DNA from: Promethearchaeota archaeon
GTDB taxonomy: Archaea > Asgardarchaeota > Lokiarchaeia > Sigyniarchaeales > SOKP01
DNA: 6,088 nt
Reading direction: 5' to 3'
Assembly (NCBI GenBank): GCA_004524385.1
Contig: SDNM01000103.1
Span: 1 to 6,088, forward strand
Both the position numbers and the translations under genes were made by a program. Shown here piece after piece: positions 1 through 5,296 of this stretch (position 1 is its first letter; each line of letters starts with the position of its first letter). A model generated the notes under the pieces. The model was given only the letters and a program-made list of their open reading frames with translations, was not told where the DNA came from and made no database searches.

Positions 1-1244
1 CCCACTCCTAAAACACCATATAGCATATAGGAAATAATCATGGCAATTATAATTCCTATAGCAGCGGGAATGACACTCATTAGACCGTATGAAAATCCAG
101 AAAGTATAACAACCGCATCGCCTTCTTGAGCAGCTTCAGCAATTTTTCTTGTTGGTGCTCTATCTTCCCTAGTATAGTAATCGCTTGTAAAACCTATCAC
201 AATACCACTGATAAGACCAATTACAGTACAAAAATAGATGCCCCATAACCTATCAGAAAACTTAGGATATTCTAATACCATCACATATATTATAAGGAAA
301 GCTAAAACCGCATAAATTACCGTTGCTAAATAAGTCCCTGTATTAAGAGCTTTTCCTGGCTCCTCAGAACCAAACCATTTAATAATGTAGATTCCAATTA
401 AAGAGGCAATTAATCCAACACTGCATATTACAATAGGTAATATAATAAAAAGAGGTACCAACGCTTTTGATCCAACTAGTACAACTGATGTCGATAAAAT
501 CATTGCCGCTACGATAGATGCTACATAAGAGTCAAATAAATCACTACCCATTCCTGCTATATCGCCAACATTATCTCCTACGTTATCTGCAATTGTAGCT
601 GGATTACGAGGATCATCTTCAGGAAGTTTATATTCCGCTTTACCTACTAAATCAGCGCCTACATCAGCAGTTTTAGTGTAAATTCCACCACCACACTTCA
701 TAAACAACGCAACACTACTCGCACCAAAGCTAAATCCTAATACAATCAACGCAGATTGAAAAACCATGTATATAACAGAGACTCCAATTAATGCTGCTCC
801 TACCACAGCAAGTCCCATAACAGCGCCACCGAAAAATGCGACGTTAAACCCTTCCTTGGTTCCAACTGTACAACCTTGTGCCGCTCTTGTATTAGCTTTG
901 ACCCCCACTTCCATTCCTAACCACCCACTCAGCATTGAAGCAACAGCTCCAATTATATAGCATAAACTCTGCTCCCAGTTCATAAATACAATAGCTCTTC
1001 TACTATTCTCGAGTGGAGAAGGAAGAAATAATAAAGCTATGGCAAGAAAGATTACAAATATGCCTAATATTTTATACTGTGTTCTAATAAAGGTACTGGC
1101 ACCAGATTCTATATAACCTGAGACTTCTTGCATTCTTTCATTGCCAGGATCCGCCTTCATTACCTTTTTAGCAAATACAATTGCCATTAAAATACTAAGG
1201 ACTCCCGCAATCAAAGCAATAAAAATATAGATTGGTATTTCCAT
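1..1244 (-). CDS. hppA: Membrane-bound ion-translocating pyrophosphatase, N-terminal 414 codons (3' end outside window)
   Basis: The enzyme hydrolyses pyrophosphate at the cytoplasmic face and pumps H+ and/or Na+ out of the cell; the family works as a homodimer with about 16 membrane helices per subunit. My translation of the minus strand from the ATG at 1244-1242 stays open to the window edge. It shows alternating hydrophobic helices and the family signatures: GGGIYTKTADVGADLVGK at residues 185-202 (Lys191, Asp194, Asp198, Lys202), EDDPRNPATIADN at 209-221 and NVGDNVGD at 221-228. Usual length is roughly 680-770 residues, so a little over half is present. The K+-dependence site lies in the missing part. 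Two substitutions stand out: MKCGGG where many members have ARVGGG, and Asp238 (DLFDSY) where Na+ pumps carry the gate Glu. No Shine-Dalgarno sequence precedes the ATG; a GTG three codons upstream (1253-1251) is a possible alternative start. A 191-base spacer separates it from the gene upstream, so it probably has its own promoter. Identification is certain; ion specificity is not. Confidence 0.96.
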   Translation of the reverse strand, partial: MEIPIYIFIALIAGVLSILMAIVFAKKVMKADPGNERMQEVSGYIESGASTFIRTQYKILGIFVIFLAIALLFLPSPLENSRRAIVFMNWEQSLCYIIGAVASMLSGWLGMEVGVKANTRAAQGCTVGTKEGFNVAFFGGAVMGLAVVGAALIGVSVIYMVFQSALIVLGFSFGASSVALFMKCGGGIYTKTADVGADLVGKAEYKLPEDDPRNPATIADNVGDNVGDIAGMGSDLFDSYVASIVAAMILSTSVVLVGSKALVPLFIILPIVICSVGLIASLIGIYIIKWFGSEEPGKALNTGTYLATVIYAVLAFLIIYVMVLEYPKFSDRLWGIYFCTVIGLISGIVIGFTSDYYTREDRAPTRKIAEAAQEGDAVVILSGFSYGLMSVIPAAIGIIIAMIISYMLYGVLGV

Positions 1245-1435
1245 ATTTGTCACAATATTTTTTTTTTTGTTTGATTAAAGATATTTTTAATTGTAATTAA
1301 ACTATTAACTGATTTCTTTAAAACCTTATTGATCTGTATAGTACACGAATATTATCAATAGATAAGGTAAAATTCAAGAATTCTAAAATTATTAAAAATT
1401 TTTAAAATTAAAAATTTAAAAAAGTATAGAATGAA
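1245..1435 (-). other. Intergenic spacer: T-rich termination zone of the upstream gene and hppA control region
   Basis: Both flanking genes read on the minus strand. In that direction the stretch at about 1423-1389, just after the TGA stop at 1438-1436, is rich in T runs of four to six separated by A runs, which suits archaeal T-tract termination without a hairpin. Nearer hppA, the minus strand carries AAAAATATC at about 1287-1279, a possible TATA-like element, and an A-run at about 1269-1259 immediately before the start. I see no coding sequence or RNA gene. The plus strand carries an AATTCAAGAATT word at 1371-1382 that recurs at 3196-3207. The promoter assignment is weak because the whole spacer is AT-rich. 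Confidence 0.45.
1389..1425 (-). terminator. Probable T-rich archaeal terminator of the 528-residue protein gene
   Basis: Reading on the minus strand, a T6 run begins about 13 bases after the stop codon and is followed by further T4-T5 runs within the next 30 bases. Archaeal RNA polymerase commonly stops on such tracts without a stable hairpin, and none is seen here. In DNA this AT-rich the signal is not specific. Confidence 0.4.
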
Positions 1436-3022
1436 TCAATATGCGTTGTAAAAAAACCTAAAGAGGGGCCCATATGAATCTATTATAATTATCCCGATAA
1501 ATACAGCATCCCAGTAGAATGAATAGGGAAAAGTATTCAATATCGCAATTAATGGCCAATCTGAACTATCGACCTCACATAGAGCTTCAACTAATTCTTC
1601 TAAACCTTCAATCCCATAGGATTCAATAAAATGAGATAATTCCCAGATCTCTAATCTATAAGTTTTATCAGGATAGCCTAGCACAAGTCTACAATCTCTA
1701 ATGGCACAGTCAATATCTTTCCAACATAAATACCCCTCATATTTCCAAGCATTTAAAATGATTGTATCCCCATCATTTAAAAATTTTAAATGGTCAAGAA
1801 TTTGATTTTGTCCAAAATTATTACGACGATACACCATATAACTCATTTCCGCATTTGCATCTTCTATTAAACCGGATAAAGTCATAAGATCGTCATCTCC
1901 GTCTTGAAAATCGACTCCTTGAAAGATATCTGAGGTTATTCGCACATCAAGATTATATTCAGTTTTTATGAAATCATTAAATTTGATAAACTCCTTCTGT
2001 ATTTCGTAATATTCCTTCAGTTTACTGATATAATCAAGATTAAAACCGTATAAAGGGAAAGGAGTGTCTATTATTGTTTCCATATCATATACAAAAGTTG
2101 TTATTGGGGAACCTAAGAAATTAAACTCTTTGCACATAGCAAGTATAGGTTCAATTTCTTTCTTGAGATCTCTAAATGACCAGATATTTGCATAACTCCA
2201 ATCCTTTGGATTTATAGATAAATGAACTTCAATACCGGATTGATTGCATCTTAAAATTCTACTATAGAATTGGCTATCAAAATTTCTCTCATTTATTCCG
2301 TAGATGAAATAAATGTCCGCATCTGCTAACATTTTTAATGTTTTATCATCTACATATTCATCTTCCCCCTTTTTATTATCATCTAAATTTTGCCCATAAG
2401 TCCAGATTCCAAATTCGGTTTCTGGAGACCTATTTTGTCGTATTAGTACATTTGAAGCTATATCTTCCTGAATATAAACGGGATAAGGAATTGTAATTAA
2501 GTTAATTGAAAATATAAGCCAAAAAATAATCGAGTTCCTAAAAAGTCTACGCCGAAAATTAAATTTCTTTCTTTTTTTAGACCATTTTAACTTTTTTGAT
2601 GTTAACCACGAATTTATTTTCACAAAAGGTCTTTTGATCATCATAATTAAAAAGTATAGAGCGGATCCTAGGAAGATGAATAAAGCCAGAAATAAGCTTA
2701 TTAGATTCATATGGACGATACTAATTAAAAGATTGAAAGCGAAATTAGCAAAAATACCGCATGCCACTATTAGTGATATCTTAAAAAATCTTTTAGAACC
2801 TCTTCTTGATTGGAAAAAAACAAATTTTAAAATAAGCAAAAAAGAAATTCCTAAAATCGCAATTCCTACTGGAGAAAGATATTTAAGTAGAAGTACGAAA
2901 AAAATCAGAGGATAAATTAAAAGGAAAACAATAATATATAATCTAAGAGCAATAAGAAGATCCCATGATCCTCCTATCTTATACCATTCTGATTTTTTCA
3001 AATTTGATATTAATTTGCGCAA
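1436..3022 (-). CDS. Unrecognised membrane protein: five N-terminal TM helices and an external TIM-barrel (GH18-like) domain
   Basis: I do not recognise a named family. Hydrophobic segments at about residues 23-47, 51-70, 81-103, 107-129 and 163-183 alternate with strongly basic loops (71-81 and 130-163), which puts the N-terminus inside and everything after residue 184 outside. The outer domain has eight evenly spaced predicted strands: FGIWTYG 204-210, ADIYFIYGI 235-243, GIEVHLSINP 263-272, TTFVYDME 308-315, DVRITSDIF 359-367, AEMSYMVYRR 391-400, DTIILNAW 419-426 and YRLEIWELSHF 455-465. That is the layout of a TIM barrel. Strand 4 ends in Asp-Met-Glu (D313, E315), strand 6 carries Met-Ser-Tyr and strand 8 carries Trp460, at places where GH18 chitinase-like enzymes have DxE, MxY and a conserved Trp. 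A role on a surface glycan or another external substrate is inferred. A short hydrophobic stretch at 503-514 may return to the membrane. The start is TTG at 3022-3020: no ATG or GTG lies between it and an in-frame stop about 75 bases upstream, and the first internal ATG (residue 105) would remove three helices. TTG at codon 8 is also possible. Confidence 0.85.
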   Translation of the reverse strand: MRKLISNLKKSEWYKIGGSWDLLIALRLYIIVFLLIYPLIFFVLLLKYLSPVGIAILGISFLLILKFVFFQSRRGSKRFFKISLIVACGIFANFAFNLLISIVHMNLISLFLALFIFLGSALYFLIMMIKRPFVKINSWLTSKKLKWSKKRKKFNFRRRLFRNSIIFWLIFSINLITIPYPVYIQEDIASNVLIRQNRSPETEFGIWTYGQNLDDNKKGEDEYVDDKTLKMLADADIYFIYGINERNFDSQFYSRILRCNQSGIEVHLSINPKDWSYANIWSFRDLKKEIEPILAMCKEFNFLGSPITTFVYDMETIIDTPFPLYGFNLDYISKLKEYYEIQKEFIKFNDFIKTEYNLDVRITSDIFQGVDFQDGDDDLMTLSGLIEDANAEMSYMVYRRNNFGQNQILDHLKFLNDGDTIILNAWKYEGYLCWKDIDCAIRDCRLVLGYPDKTYRLEIWELSHFIESYGIEGLEELVEALCEVDSSDWPLIAILNTFPYSFYWDAVFIGIIIIDSYGPLFRFFYNAY

Positions 3023-3047
3023 TCTATTATTAAATCCTTTTTTAATT

Positions 3048-3111
3048 GGTATATAAACAATTCTATTTATAAATTTCTGTAATAAATTTAAAATCTAAAA
3101 TGATATATAAA
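3048..3111 (-). promoter_or_regulatory. Cluster of TATA-like boxes upstream of the 528-residue membrane protein
   Basis: On the minus strand three TATA-like words precede the TTG start: TTTATATAT at 3111-3103, ATTTATAAAT at 3074-3065 and TTTATATA at 3057-3050. Archaeal transcription starts about 25 bases after the box. The middle box would give a short leader that keeps the AAGGA at 3039-3035. The nearest box would give an almost leaderless message. I cannot choose between them from sequence alone. Confidence 0.4.
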
Positions 3112-3146
3112 CCATTTATTAATTGGTTTCTTACTGTATTGTCTGA

Positions 3147-3175
3147 AGAGATATCATGTAATTATTCAGAGATAT
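3147..3175. promoter_or_regulatory. Direct repeat AGAGATAT, two copies 21 bases apart, upstream of the RHH gene
   Basis: AGAGATAT occurs at 3147-3154 and again at 3168-3175. The 21-base spacing is two helical turns, so both copies face the same side of the DNA. The site lies about 100 bases before a gene for a ribbon-helix-helix protein, a fold whose members often bind repeated operators near their own gene. Autoregulation is only an inference, because the words are short and AT-rich. Confidence 0.3.
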
Positions 3176-3274
3176 ATTAAAGATCATGAAAGGGTAATTC
3201 AAGAATTTTAAAAAATAAAATAATAAAACTAAAAAAATAAATTTAGATAATACTATTATATTAATTGTAAAAGG

Positions 3275-3520
3275 ATGACTGAATTAAAAATATCTATTTC
3301 TGATGATTTAGTAAAGAAAATGGAAGAACATCCTGAAATCAATTGGGATTCCATAGCTAAAGATGCTATTGAAGATTATCTGAAAACTCTGGAATCAGAC
3401 AAGGGACCAATTACCAGCAGAGAATTAGAAGAACTTTCTGAACATTCATTAAAAGAGTTCTTAGAAAACGAACCAGATATTTATACTGATCAAGATTTAA
3501 TCGAACGATACAAATTTTAG
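3275..3520 (+). CDS. Small ribbon-helix-helix DNA-binding protein, antitoxin-like
   Basis: This is an 81-residue acidic protein. Residues 3-9 (ELKISIS) form the expected beta strand that contacts DNA as a dimer. Helix A follows at about 10-18 (DDLVKKMEE) and helix B at about 23-40 (NWDSIAKDAIEDYL), with the HPEINWDSIAKDAI pattern common in archaeal VapB-type and other RHH proteins. The acidic tail (41-81, including SRELEELSEHSLKEFLENE) has the character of an antitoxin's toxin-binding segment. No VapC, RelE or similar toxin gene lies on either side: the next gene on the plus strand begins 767 bases later and is TrxB. It may therefore be an orphan antitoxin or a stand-alone transcription regulator. 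The ATG at 3275 is required to keep the beta strand. The AAAAGG just before it is too close to serve as a normal Shine-Dalgarno sequence, so leaderless translation is possible. Confidence 0.85.
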   Translation: MTELKISISDDLVKKMEEHPEINWDSIAKDAIEDYLKTLESDKGPITSRELEELSEHSLKEFLENEPDIYTDQDLIERYKF

Positions 3521-3558
3521 ATATTCTTTCTTTGTTTCTTTATCCATAAATTTTTTTT
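3521..3558 (+). terminator. Pyrimidine-rich tract ending in T8 after the RHH gene
   Basis: Immediately after the TAG stop the plus strand runs through a T/C-rich stretch (TTCTTTCTTTGTTTCTTT at 3524-3541) and then T8 at 3551-3558. This fits archaeal termination on T tracts. More T runs follow at about 3590-3606. Confidence 0.45.
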
Positions 3559-3637
3559 AAATCTATTTATTCAAAGAAAATTCTTTAGGTTTTTCTTAAT
3601 TTTTTTAGAACTTATTATGCAGAGATGCACAACAAAC

Positions 3638-3657
3638 CGTGAAATAGGTGTTTCACG
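3638..3657. other. Perfect 7-bp hairpin with a 6-base loop
   Basis: CGTGAAA at 3638-3644 pairs with TTTCACG at 3651-3657 around the loop TAGGTG. No T run follows on either strand, so it is not a classic intrinsic terminator. It could be part of a small RNA or a palindromic protein-binding site. Confidence 0.5.
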
Positions 3658-3792
3658 AAAAAGAATAATACACAGATAACACACGAAAAATCGCTCAAAA
3701 TATAATATGAGGGTGATAATCAATTCTATTTATCGAATAATGTAAGATCATTTTCGAAAAATAGCATAATGTAATAGTAGAGTATCATGTGC

Positions 3793-3823
3793 TACTAAAA
3801 ATCGAAAGATCTAAGATCTGCAT
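3793..3823 (+). repeat. 31-base direct repeat, copy 1
   Basis: It begins TACTAAAAATCGA and ends AGATCTGCAT, and differs from copy 2 at one base (A at 3807 where copy 2 has G). The middle AGATCTAAGATCT (3807-3819) is two palindromic AGATCT words separated by one base, so it has near-perfect dyad symmetry. The next five bases are similar in both copies (ATTAT and AATAT). Copies start 58 bases apart with a 27-base gap. The gap holds its own inverted pair, ATTATGT (3824-3830) and ACATAAT (3838-3844). Confidence 0.85.
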
Positions 3824-3850
3824 ATTATGTATCACAGACATAATTATCTT

Positions 3851-3881
3851 TACTAAAAATCGAAGGATCTAAGATCTGCAT
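3851..3881 (+). repeat. 31-base direct repeat, copy 2
   Basis: It matches copy 1 at 30 of 31 bases, the single change turning the first AGATCT half into GGATCT at 3865. The two copies lie in the same orientation about 430 and 370 bases before the trxB start. Two copies are too few to call a CRISPR array. A tandem operator, a local duplication or a recombination site are all open. Confidence 0.85.
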
Positions 3882-4205
3882 AATATTTCTTTTCAAAAAT
3901 TGTATTATTTATTTTTTTTTTCGATGGTTTGCATCATCAGATAATTCGGGCACTGATAAACTGTGGAAGAATGGATGCTTCTTAACTATTTAGAGATTTC
4001 AAGAATATACAAAGGATCATGAGAGTATTCGAATGATTGAATAATTATAATTAATATTACTTATTTTACAATAACATATGTTCAATTATTTTTAGTTATA
4101 CTCTCACATTTTTTAGATTTGTTATAAATGAATAATTATTCATAATTCTTAAATTTTATCGGATATTTATCCTTAATGTGATAATTAATTAAGTAAAAAA
4201 GTCAT

Positions 4206-4223
4206 TTTTATATATATTAAAAA
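4206..4223 (+). promoter_or_regulatory. Probable trxB promoter (TATA box)
   Basis: TTTTTATATATATTAAAA contains a good archaeal TATA-box match (TTTATATA at 4207-4214). A start site about 25 bases on, near 4235-4240, would leave a leader of roughly 45-50 bases before the TTG start, including the AAAGGA at 4269-4274. Confidence 0.5.
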
Positions 4224-4287
4224 TAACTCTTAATATCGATTTAGAGAGTTCATATGGAATAAAATGATAAAGGAATGGTAATTAAAA

Positions 4288-5232
4288 TTGGATGATAAAA
4301 GTGAAATAGATTTAGCAATCATTGGTGGGGGGCCAGCAGGAATAACAGCTGCTATTTATGGGGGAAGAATGGGTTTAAAGACTATACTTTATGAGGGTGA
4401 AGCTTTTGGAGGTCTAGCTGGGACAGCCCCTAAAATCGAAAATTATCCCGGATTCGATAGTATTATCGGTCTTGAATTAACAGAAAAAATGAAGGATCAA
4501 GCTGAAAAATGGGGGGCAACATTTGTATTTGATAAAGTTTCTGCTATCAATCCAAAAGAAATGACCTTAATTACAGCTGAAGGTCCGATAAAAGCAAAAG
4601 CCATAATAATTGCTACGGGATCGAAACATCGAAGAGCTGGATTATCAAATGAGAATGAATTAAAAGGTAATGGAATTTCTTACTGTGCTATATGTGATGG
4701 CCCTTTATTTAGAGATGAAGTGGTCGCTACAGTTGGCGGCGGTAATGCAGCTGGTTTGGAAGCAATTTATTTATCAGGTGTAGCAAAAGAAGTATATCTT
4801 ATTCATAGACGTGACCGTATGCGTTCAGAAAAACCAATTGCAGATGAGGTTCAATCATTAAATAACGTTAAAAAAATGTTTAACTGCACCATTGAAGAAG
4901 CGATAACAGAAAATAACAAATTAAGTAAATTAATTATCAAAAATCATAAAACTAACGAAACAACTAAAATTGACATAAAGGCTCTGTTTGTAGCAATAGG
5001 AGTGGAGCCACAGAGCGAAATAGCAAAAAAAGCAGGCATTGAAACTGATGAAAATGATTTTATTAAAGTCAATGAGAAACAGGAAACAAACTTTCCAGGT
5101 ATTTATGCAGCAGGAGACGTAACAGGGGGAATGCGACAGGTCACAACAGCAGTTGGGGAAGCATCAACAGCAGCGATGAATGCATACTTATTTATTAAAA
5201 AAGGATGGTATGGAGAAGGAGAGGCAAAATAA
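4288..5232 (+). CDS. trxB: Thioredoxin reductase (NADPH, FAD-dependent)
   Basis: This flavoenzyme passes electrons from NADPH through FAD and a cysteine pair to thioredoxin in the cytoplasm. At 314 residues it is full length for the low-molecular-weight TrxB type. Visible elements in order are the FAD-binding GGGPAG at 13-18, GGLAGTAPKIENYPGF at 41-56, the ATG motif at 109-111, the redox-active CAIC at 133-136 followed by Asp137, the NADPH-binding GGGNAAGLEA at 150-159 with HRRDRMR at 173-179 (the arginines point to NADPH rather than NADH), and the second FAD motif GIYAAGDVTGG at 271-281 with the flavin-contacting QVTTAVGEA at 284-292. GGGNAA replaces the more usual GGGDSA. The start is TTG: the in-frame ATG at 4264 runs into TAA at 4279-4281, and the nearby ATGs at 4275 and 4292 are out of frame. 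AAAGGA lies 13 bases before the TTG, farther than usual. No thioredoxin gene is adjacent. The XerA-like gene begins 64 bases downstream on the same strand. Confidence 0.96.
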   Translation: MDDKSEIDLAIIGGGPAGITAAIYGGRMGLKTILYEGEAFGGLAGTAPKIENYPGFDSIIGLELTEKMKDQAEKWGATFVFDKVSAINPKEMTLITAEGPIKAKAIIIATGSKHRRAGLSNENELKGNGISYCAICDGPLFRDEVVATVGGGNAAGLEAIYLSGVAKEVYLIHRRDRMRSEKPIADEVQSLNNVKKMFNCTIEEAITENNKLSKLIIKNHKTNETTKIDIKALFVAIGVEPQSEIAKKAGIETDENDFIKVNEKQETNFPGIYAAGDVTGGMRQVTTAVGEASTAAMNAYLFIKKGWYGEGEAK

Positions 5233-5265
5233 CCTAAATCTATCGATTTACGAGATATCTGCAAT

Positions 5266-5274
5266 CTTATATAC
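5266..5274 (+). promoter_or_regulatory. TATA box for a probably leaderless xerA-like transcript
   Basis: CTTATATAC carries a TATA-box match centred about 26 bases before the ATG at 5297. Archaeal initiation at that distance would put the first base of the message at or next to the start codon. No Shine-Dalgarno sequence is present, which agrees with leaderless translation and supports ATG 5297 over ATG 5327. Confidence 0.5.
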
Positions 5275-5296
5275 TATTTAGATATTACTCTCATAT

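Larger units (their letters stand above)
3521..4287. other. 767-base region without a recognisable gene; holds repeats, a hairpin and the trxB promoter
   Basis: All six frames are broken by frequent stops and I see no tRNA, rRNA or broken toxin gene. The region contains the terminator tract of the RHH gene, a 7-bp hairpin at 3638-3657, a pair of 31-base direct repeats at 3793-3823 and 3851-3881, a T10 run at 3912-3921 followed by a GC-richer island to about 3980, an inverted word pair TGAGAGTAT (4019-4027) and ATACTCTCA (about 4098-4106), and the trxB promoter near 4206. An unannotated small RNA is possible, but nothing proves it. Confidence 0.6.

Noticed and set aside
766..960. Open reading frame of 64 codons on the plus strand
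   Set aside because: It lies antisense inside the hppA coding region, is rich in Pro, Thr and Ala as expected from a complementary frame, and resembles no protein.
2634..2915. Open reading frame of 93 codons on the plus strand
   Set aside because: It is the complement of the membrane-helix part of the 528-residue gene; its Lys/Ile-rich sequence follows from base composition.
3638..3657. Intrinsic terminator hairpin
   Set aside because: The stem is perfect, but no T run follows on either strand.
3706..3744. Twelve-codon open frame beginning ATGAGGGTG
   Set aside because: Too short, no promoter or ribosome site of note, and surrounded by stops in AT-rich DNA.
3793..3881. Two-repeat CRISPR array
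   Set aside because: Only two repeats, a 27-base gap that itself contains an inverted repeat, and no cas gene in the window.
4025..4045. tRNA T-loop-like GTATTCGAATG
   Set aside because: No acceptor, D or anticodon stem can be built around it on either strand.
4019..4106. Miniature transposable element with inverted ends TGAGAGTAT/ATACTCTCA
   Set aside because: The inverted words are nine bases, there is no flanking target duplication and the interior shows no extended pairing.
4254..4281. Tiny upstream open frames (ATGGAATAA and ATG at 4264) before trxB, possible uORF control
   Set aside because: Two and five codons only, as expected by chance in this composition; nothing links them to attenuation.
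5241..5296. Archaeal dif site next to xerA
   Set aside because: No pair of 11-base inverted arms around a 6-8 base centre can be aligned; AGATATCT is a short palindrome only.
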